A DNA stretch of 64,000 nucleotides from Trachythela sp. YZ-2020. Its lineage: Eukaryota; Cnidaria; Anthozoa; Malacalcyonacea; Clavulariidae. The notes beneath the pieces were generated by a model. That model saw only the letters and a list, made by a program, of their open reading frames with translations. It was not told where the DNA came from and did not search any database. The DNA is taken from assembly GCA_016169945.1 (NCBI GenBank), contig JADLSH010000324.1, positions 1-64,000 of the forward strand, written 5' to 3'. Of the stretch, positions 25,901-37,602 are shown piece after piece; the stretch's first letter is position 1, and each line of letters opens with the position of its first letter. Both the position numbers and the translations under genes were made by a program.

Positions 25901-28900
25901 TAAACACAACAATTTTGTTTGCATTAGCCACGGCTATAAGCATTATGTAATACGACACCAATGCATTAGTTAGGCAAATTTATGAGATTTAAAATATATT
26001 TTGCTACTAGTATGCATGTATTCAGTAAACATTATACACCAATAAAATAAAATAAGTATGAAATTAGGACTTCTTTCTCGGAGTTGAATAATTGCTCTTT
26101 TGAGTTTGCGCTCATCTCGTTGTGTCAATGATTTACGCCGACCTTGATAAGACTTTTTCAGCTTTTCGGTATTTTTATTTTTAGTATCAAACCGCTTAAA
26201 AACTCTTAGAAGGCTTGACTTTGACATGTTAACGCAATTTTCCGATACGAATATTTGAATTCGCGCCTCAGCAAGAGGGCTAAAGCTCGCTGCTCTGCAG
26301 TTAAATCATGAATTCGTGCTATGTTTGTATATTAAAATGAAACTATTGTTACGCAATATAATTAATCTTGGAATGATATCGACCAATCAATAGCTCAATT
26401 ACCACTGAATTCTTGCTGAAAGTTTCATAAAGATATCTTGTTTAGTTTTCAAGTTACAGACATTTCAAAAGTATGATAACGCAGTAAAATACTCAGACAA
26501 TCAGTGACATAATTATTGGACCGATTAGCCTGAAAGGCAAAATTGCCCCTCCCCTTTTCAATGTTGGTAGTCTAACATGCATTTTCTATGTTACATGCTA
26601 TTGTCTCGTATTAGGCTGTCGATGCTTTTTCCAGCAGATAAACCAACATTGAAACGGGGAGGGGGTTTACCAGTGAATTTTGCACAATTGTGTACAAAAA
26701 TACCCTTTCTATACAAGTGTCCCAAATTTCAATGTCACTGATTGTCTGAGTTTTTCTTATGGCTTGCTGTTAGTTAGGAATTTGTTGGTATTAGTTTGCT
26801 AGATAATTAAGTCTTATAAGTTGCTATGGTGGTTCTTTAAACATCGTTATATCACATAAAGATGTGATTCGTATGAAATTGTACCTAAAGCTACGTTTGC
26901 TGCAGATTTTGCTATCTATATATATATTTTATATATAGTGTAGCTTAAAACGCGCGCGCTATATTATTGTAATTTTGCGTGGTTGTAATACAAGCTATGC
27001 TTGCCGGCACTATTTGAAATATTTATTATTGGCCGTTCAATGACACCTCAACTATATATATGACTGGATCGCTTAATTATTTGCTAGCATGAATTACATT
27101 TCAAGTATTTGGACAAATACACTACCAAGTCTAATTTTACAAACAAAATGTGAATTCCTATTTGTAGACAAGTAATTATCATGCGGGAAAGTCTAAAGAG
27201 CACAAGTAACCGCACGTCTCCACAAGTAACCATCTTTAAGCATTCAAATAAGATGCAATGTGTAGTTATTTTGGACAAATATAACTGTCTAATGTTACAC
27301 ACAAATTGTGAATTCGCTATTTGTTGACGAATAATCGTCATCCAAGTATAAATAGCGTAGTTAATATAGTAACCACAAGTAACCATCAGTAAGCTTATAT
27401 AAGTAAGTATATCATATATAGTTATTTAATCAAATGGTTACTTGTGGTTACTTGTGGTTACTTGTGCAAAAGTCTGTTATTTTTAGATAAACACATGGTT
27501 ACTTGGCATTAATATATATGTGTATTATATATACATATATATATAATCTGTATATAAGCATAATATACGCAATAAACACAACAATTTTGTTTGCATTAGC
27601 CACGGCTATAAGCATTATGTAATACGACACCAATGCATTAGTTAGGCAAATTTATGAGATTTAAAATATATTTTGCTACTAGTATGCATGTATTCAGTAA
27701 ACATTATACACCAATAAAATAAAATAAGTATGAAATTAGGACTTCTTTCTCGGAGTTGAATAATTGCTCTTTTGAGTTTGCGCTCATCTCGTTGTGTCAA
27801 TGATTTACGCCGACCTTGATAAGACTTTTTCAGCTTTTCGGTATTTTTATTTTTAGTATCAAACCGCTTAAAAACTCTTAGAAGGCTTGACTTTGACATG
27901 TTAACGCAATTTTCCGATACGAATATTTGAATTCGCGCCTCAGCAAGAGGGCTAAAGCTCGCTGCTCTGCAGTTAAATCATGAATTCGTGCTATGTTTGT
28001 ATATTAAAATGAAACTATTGTTACGCAATATAATTAATCTTGGAATGATATCGACCAATCAATAGCTCAATTACCACTGAATTCTTGCTGAAAGTTTCAT
28101 AATGATATCTTGTTTAGTTTTCAAGTTACAGACATTTCAAAAGTATGATAACGCAGTAAAATACTCAGACAATCAGTGACATAATTATTGGACCGATTAG
28201 CCTGAAAAGGCAAAATTGCCCCCTTCCCCCGTTTTCAATGTTGGTAGTCTAACATGCATTTTCTATGTTACATGCTATTGTCTCGTATTAGGCTGTCAAT
28301 GCTTTTTCCAGCAGATAAACCAACATTGAAACGGGGGGAGGGGTTTACCAGTGAATTTTGCACAATTGTGTACAAAAATACCCTTTCTATACAAGTGTCC
28401 CAAATTTCAATGTCACTGATTGTCTGAGTTTTTCTTATGGCTTGCTGTTAGTTAGGAATTTGTTGGTATTAGTTTGCTAGATAATTAAGTCTTATAAGTT
28501 GCTATGGTGGTTCTTTAAACATCGTTATATCACATAAAGATGTGATTCGTATGAAATTGTACCCTAAAGCTACGTTTGCTGCAGATTTTGCTATCTATAT
28601 ATATATTTTATATATAGTGTAGCTTAAAACGCGCGCGCTATATTATTGTAATTTTGCGTGGTTGTAATACAAGCTATGCTTGCCGGCACTATTTGAAATA
28701 TTTATTATTGGCCGTTCAATGACACCTCAACTATATATATGACTGGATCGCTTAATTATTTGCTAGCATGAATTACATTTCAAGTATTTGGACAAATACA
28801 CTACCAAGTCTAATTTTACAAACAAAATGTGAATTCCTATTTGTAGACAAGTAATTATCATGCGGGAAAGTCTAAAGAGCACAAGTAACCGCACGTCTCC

Positions 28901-30527
28901 ACAAGTAACCATCTTTAAGCATTCAAATAAGATGCAATGTGTAGTTATTTTGGACAAATATAACTGTCTAATGTTACACACAAATTGTGAATTCGCTATT
29001 TGTTGACGAATAATCGTCATCCAAGTATAAATAGCGAAGTTACCACAAGTAACCACAAGTAACCATCAGTAAGCTTATATAAGTAAGTATATCATATATA
29101 GTTATTTAATCAAATGGTTACTTGTGGTTACTTGTGGTAACTTGTGCAAAAGTCTGTTATTTTTAGATAAACACATGGTTACTTGGCATTAATATATATG
29201 TGTATTATATATACATATATATATAATCTGTATATAAGCATAATATACGCAATAAACACAACAATTTTGTTTGCATTAGCCACGGCTATAAGCATTATGT
29301 AATACGACACCAATGCATTAGTTAGGCAAATTTGCGAGATTTAAAATATATTTTGCTACTAGTATGCATGTATTCAGTAAACATTATACACCAATAAAAT
29401 AAAATAAGTATGAAATTAGGACTTCTTTCTCGGAGTTGAATAATTGCTCTTTTGAGTTTGCGCTCATCTCGTTGTGTCAATGATTTACGCCGACCTTGAT
29501 AAGACTTTTCAGCTTTTCGGTATTTTTATTTTTAGTATCAAACCGCTTAAAAACTCTTAGAAGGCTTGACTTTGACATGTTAACGCAATTTTCCGATACG
29601 AATATTTGAATTCGCGCCTCAGCAAGAGGGCTAAAGCTCGCTGCTCTGCAGTTAAATCATGAATTCGTGCTATGTTTGTATATTAAAATGAAACTATTGT
29701 TACGCAATATAATTAATCTTGGAATGATATCGACCAATCAATAGCTCAATTACCACTGAATTCTTGCTGAAAGTTTCATAATGATATCTTGTTTAGTTTT
29801 CAAGTTACAGACATTTCAAAAGTATGATAACGCAGTAAAATACTCAGACAATCAGTGACATAATTATTGGACCGATTAGCCTGAAAAGGCAAAATTGCCC
29901 CCTTCCCCCCTTTTCAATGTTGGTAGTCTAACATGCATTTTCTATGTTACATGCTATTGTCTCGTATTAGGCTGTCGATGCTTTTTCCAGCAGATAAACC
30001 AACATTGAAACGGGGGGAGGGGGTTTACCAGTGAATTTTGCACAATTGTGTACAAAAATACCCTTTCTATACAAGTGTCCCAAATTTCAATGTCACTGAT
30101 TGTCTGAGTTTTTCTTATGGCTTGCTGTTAGTTAGGAATTTGTTGGTATTAGTTTGCTAGATAATTAAGTCTTATAAGTTGCTATGGTGGTTCTTTAAAC
30201 ATCGTTATATCACATAAAGATGTGATTCGTATGAAATTGTACCCTAAAGCTACGTTTGCTGCAGATTTTGCTATCTATATATATATTTTATATATAGTGT
30301 AGCTTAAAACGCGCGCGCTATATTATTGTAATTTTGCGTGGTTGTAATACAAGCTATGCTTGCCGGCACTATTTGAAATATTTATTATTGGCCGTTCAAT
30401 GACACATCAACTATATATATGACTGGATCGCTTAATTATTTGCTAGCATGAATTACATTTCAAGTATTTGGACAAATACACTACCAAGTCTAATTTTACA
30501 AACAAAATGTGAATTCCCTGTTTGTAG

Positions 30528-30920
30528 CACAGGACGAAAAGCGCACCCTTAATATGCTATTAAAGTATGATTATTGGCGTATTTTATTCGTGTTTAATTG
30601 CACTTAATGCGATTGATTAAAGATACTAAATGTGTCTTTTAACACCTTTAGTATGTTGTATTAAGTGCATGTATTAACGACGTATTTAATACCGATATAC
30701 TAAAGCTCGATTAAATGAGACTAAGTGTGCATTTAATTTAGGTGTTTAAAGGCTCGTGAAAGCGGTTTAAGGAGATATTTAATCGTCTTTAATATTGGTA
30801 GAATTGTTGCTTAAAGACGAATTTAATCATACAAAGACTTGTTGCTTAAGCTGTATTAAAGATGAATTTATTCCGTCGATTAAAGACGGCTTAAAGCGCA
30901 TGTTAATAATGACTAGGTTT
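30528..30920. repeat. Left terminal inverted repeat and subterminal motif array
   Basis: The first 17 bp form the terminal inverted repeat. From about 30550 to 30905 there are roughly twenty occurrences in both orientations of a short core (TTAAAG, TTTAAT, ATTAAA), often followed by GAC/GATG. In CACTA elements such subterminal arrays are binding sites for an element-encoded protein. That role here is inferred from position and density. No reading frame is present. Confidence 0.7.
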
Positions 30921-32155
30921 TAGTGCACTTTTGAAGATGTCGAATTTCTTTAGTATCGATCTTCTGCCAACATTGTTCATAAATACAAAAACTCCACCAT
31001 ACTCGATTCAAGGTTCATGTAGCATCGATAACATAAAACATGCAAAAAATATAATGACGAAGATTCCCGTCTAACTTTCCCGTCCGTTTGGACGGGAAAT
31101 TTAGACGGGAAACTCGTCTGCCCCCGGATTCATATTAGACGAGTTTCCCGTCCCTAATATGAATTGGGCTAATCAACTCACGAAATATACACAGCAGTCA
31201 ACAGGCGTTCATTTTGAAAATAATTTATTATAACATATACCTCATGTGTATGTACAAAAATGAAGCTAAAATACATTTAACATGCAGTCGTTATTCTTTA
31301 TATATATAATTATATGAGTTCAATTGGTTATCATGCGTGAGCGAAACAATTGAGTTTAACTTTCATATTATACCATGACAATAAAGACGCATTAATTTTA
31401 GTCAGCTGCAACCTAAAATGATCACGTTGTGTGATTGCCTTTCTAAGACAAAAGTGACTATAGTGTACACGTCGTGTTGTGTTTCATTGTTATAATCAAC
31501 GAATCACAAACCCTGTTCACACAGGTTCGTTGCGACCCTTAGCTTTCGAATGAAACCTTTAAAATTGTGCCGTCAAAAGTAAAATGCCTCTACTTGGTCT
31601 TGGATCTGATGCGATTTAATTAAGAGCGGGAATTTTTAGTAGAAGATCGAGTATATATATATTTGGTATTTTCTAAATATAAAATAGGCATGCACTGTTG
31701 AAAACTTAAAGCTCGTTTTATTACTATATATCAAGAGTGAATTGTTTCTAAACTCTCAATATATATTAAGCGCAAATAAGCCTGCAATTGAGTATTTACC
31801 AGAAATTGTGTTACTAATTTACGTATACAACTAAATGCACTAACATTGTCCTGGACAAAGCCAAAGGTAAAAGCCATTGCAAAACTGAACGGTCAAATTT
31901 CCAACCGAATAATGCAATTTTCATAAATCTTTTAGCTCCTAACTGTAAGCTTTCTCATGTATTTAAATTCAATGAATTTATATGCATGAATAGTATACTT
32001 TTCGCACTTGGCTTAATTTTAATGCATTAAGCTGCATATAGAACATGGAGAAACTTAATTATTAAAGCATCGCTGAAAAATGAATAAAGTGTGTGATATA
32101 TATAGAAGCCCATAAGTAATTAAGTATTCTAGAGTAAACCGTTCAGAATTATTGT
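30921..32155. other. Non-coding interior with small AGACGGGAAA palindrome element
   Basis: No credible gene is seen. At 31062-31166 there is a compact set of inverted copies of TTCATATTAGACGAG and AGACGGGAAA, related to the larger element at 32674-32932. The remainder is AT-rich with no strong repeats and lies between the left subterminal array and the stop codon of the accessory gene, so part may be that gene's 3' UTR. Confidence 0.5.
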
Positions 32156-35100
32156 TCACCGAGAGACGTTTAGATCCACTGCATCAGTATCTGGCGTTCC
32201 CACTATAGGATCTGTGGAAACATTTGCGACTTGCGCTGGTGGATTTTCAACAGTACATGCCCAATCTGGACAGTTAGCTGGTTTTGGCTTGATCGATGGT
32301 TCCCCTTGCTCCCTTGGGACCATAATCCTTTTTGATAGTCCAGGCAACGATTCGAGATGACTCTTATCGAGCTTTTTCTTTGCCCGTCTTAATTCTCTGC
32401 TTTCCCACGAAAGCTTTCGAATGTTATAATGTTTAACCCTACGGGTTTCTTCGTCCATCTCGCTTTCGTCTGAAGACATGTACTCCATCCTGAGGACATC
32501 CGCAATCTTCGCGACTTTCTCCTGGCTCCAGTTAACTTTGTTCAGATACTTCAATCTTCTTGCCAGTTTCTAAAACATACCGACAATATTAGCATAATTA
32601 GGGTTTTTATACATCATCTGCCAACAAACTTTGAAACTTATTGCTACAATATATTATACGTGGTATACAATAGCCGAATTCATATTAGAGATGGGAAACT
32701 CGTCTCAGATGGATAAATTTTCCATATGAATTTAAGACGAATTTCTCGTCTGAGACGAGATTGCCGTCTAACTTTGCCGAACTTACCCGTCTGTTTAGAC
32801 TGGAAAGTTAGACGGATAAGTTTAGACGGGAAACTGGTACAGAACAGTACTGAATTCATATTAGACGAGTTTCCGTTTAAGACGTGTTTCCTGTCTGAGA
32901 CAAGTTTCCTGTCTCTAATATCATGCATTCGGTTAAAATGTACAAGATTTTCTAACATTAACACAACAGGACAATTCAGTGTTCTTAATTAATCACTCTT
33001 ACAATTAATCGAATAATAGTACACAATCAAAATAACGCCGGGTTATTGTAGCTTCGAATCTATTTCAGATGAAACATTGAAAGCTTCTAAAAACAAAACA
33101 AAACATTAAACGTAACTATGACTTTCCGAGTTTAGTTTTTTCCTTGGCATAAAATGTCGGAAAATTTTATAGCTGTGTCCTGTCTGCATATAGAATGGCC
33201 GAGTATCGATAATCCAATATCGAGCAAAAGGTCTGGAACTAGCAACAGAGTATTATTCAAGTCGTTATAATCGTCGTTATAACATTTTGTAATGATGTTA
33301 GATGAAAGCAAATGCCACGGCAAATTTGAAAGCAAAACAATTTAAACAAATTTCGCCTGATAATAAGTATAGCTTTAACCTACTTGACAACTTGTCCCAG
33401 TCCTTTTCATTGCTATCAGATCACTGGAAGTATTTGCATTTTCATCTCATTGTTTTACATGAAATGTTGACACTCCCGGTTTAATCTGTCGTGAGCAGTG
33501 CCAATTAAGGTTACATCACATGAAAAGTGCGTTTTGGTAGATTAGACATTGCGCAAGGAAAATAGGTGTAATTTTACCAAATGTTCAGTGGGAAAAGCCA
33601 GAAAAATGCTGATTTCGAAAAACTTAGTTTGACGAGTGTTTAAGTAAAACCGTTCAGGTTTTGTCTGATTAAACAGAATGAAAAACAAGAAAATAAGTTT
33701 ACAGTTGATCCCATATTTCATCTTTATATCGCCATATAAAATTTTCATATGTAGAGTAAAAAAATTGTGCGCGGAACTTTTCTCTACTTCAATGGTTTAT
33801 TTTTTATAATGATCTTAATTGATCTTCTCATGATATCTCACGAAGCCATACAACAACACGGCATCACAAAATAACGCACACGTCAAATCTAGACAAACTT
33901 TGGGGCAAACTGTAAACCTATTTTCTTGTTTTTGATGGAGTATATATAGTTTTGTTTAGTCAGACAAAACTTGAAAGTTTTTGGGTGAACATCCATCATA
34001 CCAAGTACTTCGAAATCAACATTTTTCTAGCTTTTTTTACGGAAAATTTGCTAAAATTAGACTTAAAATTCGTTGCGCATACAATGTCCAATCTACCAAA
34101 ACGCATGTTTATCATGCGATGTAACCTTCAGTAGGATACTACTATAAGCCTGAAAAAAGCGTAACGAAACACCAAAATATTGCGAATGACGTCTGAATTA
34201 GAATAGAACTAGACTAAACTATACCAACGGCAGACCGTTTCGTTACACTCTTATTTTATTATTTCCACCTTCGGTTCTTAGAGTTTCAATAACAATCTGA
34301 GGTTTGACACTGTGATCAATTTGTTAGCCCTATAAAATGTAAAGTTACTAAACCATGCAAAAAATATAACCGGTATAAGAGGATTGTCAAAGATTGGAAT
34401 GAAGTTTCGTTCCTCTGATTTTTCGTGCAGGGTAGGCGCGCGCCCGTACCAGTCATACATTGCTCGCATTTCAGTATTTCTCGATATTTAATTGTATATT
34501 GATTGTAATATTGAATTATAAAAATATTTTCAAAAATTAGCCGAGCCTGCAAAGGAGGCAGCAGGGTAGACAAATCAGTATCACAAATTTTTAGCGTTGA
34601 TAAAACAGGCTAATATACCTTTTAAAACAACAGGTGACCATGGACAATTTTCCTCTCCACCAAATTCATGGTGCAATTCTTGCACTAATCTTCTAAACAG
34701 TAGAGCATTTTGCTGAGATTCTGGGCTACAGTAAATGGAAAATGAAATATGAAATAAGCACTTGTAGCAAATACACGTACTATCAAAATGCATTGCTTGG
34801 TTATTCTAGATCTGCTTATGTTACAGTAACTTTTTTTAATTCATGAATACAGAGCAAATATAAAATCACAACCATGCAATAAAAAAGAGGACCTGAAAAC
34901 ACTTCAAGTCAGATTTCTCAGATTTACTGTAAGGTTTTATCATAATTTTATCAGGTACAGTAATTGACATTAGCTGCATCAATGCTTTCCACACCTGGAC
35001 GCTTCTACTAACCATTTCAGGCTTATGTGGATTCTCCTAAGCCTGAAATGGTATTGTATGGAGAAACTTCTTGGGTTTTCAAGCAAAGGCCTTTCGTCAG

Positions 35101-37044
35101 GATGATAGGCGGATATACTGGGTGGGGGTATGCAAATGCACACCAAGTTGTGATTTGGACTCTGGCGGACACTCTCTATTGAAGACCACAAATTTAAATA
35201 TTTTCATTACATACAAAGTTGCGTCTCACTGTACATACCTTTCGTTTAATCGGAAGTACAAATCTTCATCTGCACTTTTGAGGGCCTTGATTTTTCTTCG
35301 GACATTATTCTAATAAATGTACAGTAAAGCAATAAATATATTTGTGTTTTCCATTCCACCAAGGTATCACAAATTATTAAGATTGTATCCGATTAAGCTA
35401 ACAGAAACATCGATCTTATGCCCAGTAAATAATTGAACCGTCCCGGCCTATATTGGCAAGTAAAGTATTTGGCTTTTGGCATGGTACAATATGTAACAGT
35501 GAAATGAGTGAATATCAAAGTTGGATGCACCTTGGTAAATAATTACCCATTAACTGTCAGTATTCTACCACTGATGAGTAAAATCGTTTGGCATTAGACA
35601 GAGTAAAATACTAAAGTAGAGTGCATCTGGGTGCATTGTCAGCTAATGGGTTAATTTGAAGTGCAATGAGTTAACTAACCCATTAATGCCCAATATGCCT
35701 CACATGACAAGAAAAATCATTTAGTATTCAATATACTAAAATAACAAATTAGGGTGTACATGGGTACAATTGCAGCTATGTCAACACATTAGCTGGCAAT
35801 TAATCAATACATTTGGATGCTCTATAAACTGGCTATACAGCAAGTCAAGGGCACAGGTTTAGTCAGGGTTGAGAAACGTCAGTGTGCTTGATAGGCTCGT
35901 GTAAGTTGAGATCGGTTGATTCTCTCCTGTGCTTTGAGGGTTTTCTACCGGTATTGCAGGGATAATATGTGGCATAATAGGGTTCTAGCTCAGTTCATTG
36001 TTTTGCATGCACTGAGGTGGGACAATCTCAACCTTGATTTTATAAAGTCTCAACAAACAAATTTCATCTCAACACTGAAACTGCAGTGAGTTTTGACACT
36101 CATCAATTACCCAAACTTTAATGAAGCAAAGCACATAATTAAATGTTCACAAGGGACATTGACAAATAGTTTGATTTGACTTTTCGTGTTAAATGTTCAT
36201 ATTAGCCTAGTAATACCACTGATATAGTAATACTAGTATATCCCATGAACTTTGCACTATCCTTGGGATCTCTGAGTTCAAATTGGTGGCACAGTGGTTA
36301 GTGCATGTGTCTTTCACTACTGTGCCCAGGCTTTGATTCCTGGAATATGTAGTTGTCTGATTATGATTTTGCCTAGGTTATGGGTCACTATATAAATGTG
36401 AAAATTTATCACGTATTGGGTATTTGACAATGTTTTTTTACCCATACCAAGGGGAATTTGACGATGATTTTCACCCACATAGGGGATTCGCCAAGGGAGG
36501 GGATGACCTCAGTTGGAATTGACTCCTACATTATGGTACCAATAAAGTTGTTAAATGCATGTAAAAATGCATAGCCATCTTAAACACAACATGATTATTT
36601 ACCAATTCAAATCATATGGACTATATATATACTGTATAGTATATAAAATTGATTTTGAAAATGATTCCAATTTTGGCGCCAATATTTCAAATTAACAGTA
36701 TTTATAACGGTCAAATAGACAAAGCATGTAAATGATATATATACGAAGCATTGTTTGATGTATTCTTGAAATGATAACTGTATAAACACATAAATATATA
36801 CACTGTTAAACGTTTTACTTACACTGCAAGCCTTGGGCACTTTCTGTATATTTTGCCCGGTTTGTCTGACTCGTCTCCCAGTATTTGTTCGGCCCATGAT
36901 CTCGATCTTCTCGTTAATACTCTTTAACGCATTCTCATTCCTGGTCACAGTATTGGCCATTTGTTCTCTGAGGAGCCTGTTTTCTTCTACGACATTTTGC
37001 AACAGCAAAACATACTGGTCTGGTAGGGAAACGCCGGTGGTCAT
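32156..37044 (-). CDS. Spliced accessory protein (coiled-coil N-terminus, basic C-terminus), function unknown
   Basis: The likely exons are 36823-37044, 35239-35309, 34619-34725 and 32156-32569. Exon 1 starts at a true ATG (MTTGVSLPDQYVLLLQ) and encodes a Glu/Asn-rich coiled coil (EENRLLREQ, ENALKSINEKIE) then a basic stretch, ending at GTAAGT. Exon 2 encodes VRRKIKALKSADEDLYFRL and ends at GTATGT. Exon 3 (SQQNALLFRRLVQELHHEF) joins exon 2 in phase. The last exon encodes KLARRLKYLNKVNW, an acidic MSSDESEMDEE box and KLDKSHLESL, with stop at 32156. Exon 3 ends in phase 1 but the last exon begins in phase 0, so at least one exon between them is unidentified. MITE-like elements at 32674-32932 and 33507-34128 sit in that gap. 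I do not recognise the function. CACTA elements often carry a second, DNA-binding ORF, and the coiled-coil/basic make-up would suit that. The promoter side faces the kinase gene. Confidence 0.55.
32674..32932. mobile_element. 259-bp MITE with AGACGGGAAACT-type internal palindromes
   Basis: The ends are inverted copies (CCGAATTCATATTAGAGA on the left; the right end reads its complement with a few mismatches) about 36 bp long. The interior repeats GAC-GGGAAA-(C/T)TCGTC in both orientations six or more times. A smaller relative lies at 31062-31166. There is no coding capacity. It lies within an intron or gap of the accessory gene. Confidence 0.65.
32933..33506. other. Unassigned intronic sequence of the accessory gene
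   Basis: AT-rich sequence with only short unsupported reading frames on both strands. Lying between the last and third identified exons of the accessory gene, it may contain the missing exon, but I could not pick one with confidence. Confidence 0.35.
33507..34128. mobile_element. Long-armed foldback element, about 620 bp
   Basis: The left arm begins AAGGTTACATCACATGA and continues through GCGTTTTGGTAGATTAGACA. The right arm is its imperfect complement (TGTCCAATCTACCAAAACGC, then GATGTAACCTT at 34118-34128). Arms of roughly 200 bp match with scattered differences, including the GTCTGA-TTAAACA and TTTTCTTGTTTTT blocks near the inner ends. It looks like an old MITE or foldback transposon. No coding frame. 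Confidence 0.6.
35008..35054. repeat. Short palindrome
   Basis: ACCATTTCAGGCTTA and its complement TAAGCCTGAAATGGT are separated by about 13 bp. A perfect 15-bp hairpin of this kind could be a tiny foldback insertion or a structured site in the accessory gene's intron. Confidence 0.6.
35543..35800. mobile_element. MITE-like repeats with TTAACCCATTA ends
   Basis: The first copy (35543-35654) runs from TTACCCATTA to TAATGGGTTAA and contains GTGCATCTGGGTGCATTG and GGCATTAGACA. A second, more diverged copy starts near 35675 (CTAACCCATTA). Related sequence recurs in the kinase introns (38697-38850, 39360-39440 and equivalents in units 2 and 3). No coding capacity. Confidence 0.5.
36283..36560 (+). 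mobile_element. tRNA-derived SINE
   Basis: The head reads GGTGGCACAGTGGTTAGTGC, an A-box pattern (TGGCACAGTGG), followed about 30 bp later by a B-box-like GGCTTTGATTCC. The body continues with the TATGGGTCACTATATAAATG and GATGACCTCAGTTGGAATTG stretches, and the 3' end has AATAAAG. It lies in intron 1 of the accessory gene on the opposite strand. It looks decayed and is probably inactive. Confidence 0.6.
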
Positions 37045-37602
37045 TTTGATATTTCAGCTGGCTAGTGTTAGTACTGTGACTGCATGTGAGAGCTATAAAG
37101 CGTCGTAAAAGGATTTCGAACCTCGATACGGTAGTTCAAAACATCTGCAGTTTATAATTGAGCGCCATATAATCCGATCACAAGTCATTCTATTGGTTGT
37201 AGAATATTTTCACAGTAGGAATCTTTCGTTGTATCATGTTTCTTCTGTACACTAGGGAGGTCACACACATGTACATCAAATCCCATTTGCCCCAAAAGCA
37301 GTGAGCAAAGTACAGATTTGGCTTGTTAACGTATACTAACTAATTTGAAAATTGATTCCGTGCATAGTTCTTCTACAATGATGAACAGCCATTGTTTACA
37401 TCGATCAGTCGATCAAACAGACTGTCAGACACAGCCTACGGGGGACAGTTACCCGACCGGGCCTGTTTAAAAAAGCGCGCGCGCGCGGGAAGGATAAGAT
37501 CATATTCACTGTTGTGCATAGCACGAACGACAGTTTGATACGCGCAAAGACGCAAAATTCTGTAAAGCTTTTGGTGGTATACTTTGCGCAAAGCCGGTTG
37601 AA
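37045..37602. promoter_or_regulatory. Divergent intergenic region between accessory and kinase genes
   Basis: The accessory gene starts leftward at 37044 and the kinase gene rightward at 37603, leaving 558 bp that must hold both promoters if the models are right. It contains a GCGCGCGCGCGC tract near 37475-37487 and no reading frame that looks real. I saw no convincing TATA box placed for either start. Shared regulation of the two genes is inferred from layout alone. Confidence 0.45.

Larger units (their letters stand above)
3562..30527. repeat. Satellite array, about 1.68-kb unit, 16 full copies plus a partial
   Basis: One sequence recurs head to tail. Taking the ATGAATTACATT landmark, copies start at 3600, 5286, 6968, 8645, 10324, 12003, 13681, 15362, 17034, 18711, 20393, 22074, 23748, 25413, 27089, 28768 and 30448. 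Spacing is 1665-1686 bp. Copies are near identical and differ mainly by small indels (C/G homopolymers, CA-rich runs, single T losses) and a few substitutions. Each unit holds GGTTACTTGTG-type motifs, a TA-rich stretch, a dead Tc1-like transposase fragment, a 266-bp foldback element, a GCGCGCGC tract and TATATA runs. The short reading frames that recur in it (79, 85 and 95 codons) are broken by indels between copies and overlap on opposite strands, so they do not look like selected genes. The 17th copy is cut at 30527 by the terminal repeat of the transposon. Confidence 0.97.

Noticed and set aside
3562..30527. Regular repeat spacing considered as rDNA, 5S, histone or snRNA gene cluster
   Set aside because: No rRNA, histone or snRNA motif could be read in the unit. 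Its contents are transposon remnants and AT-rich filler.
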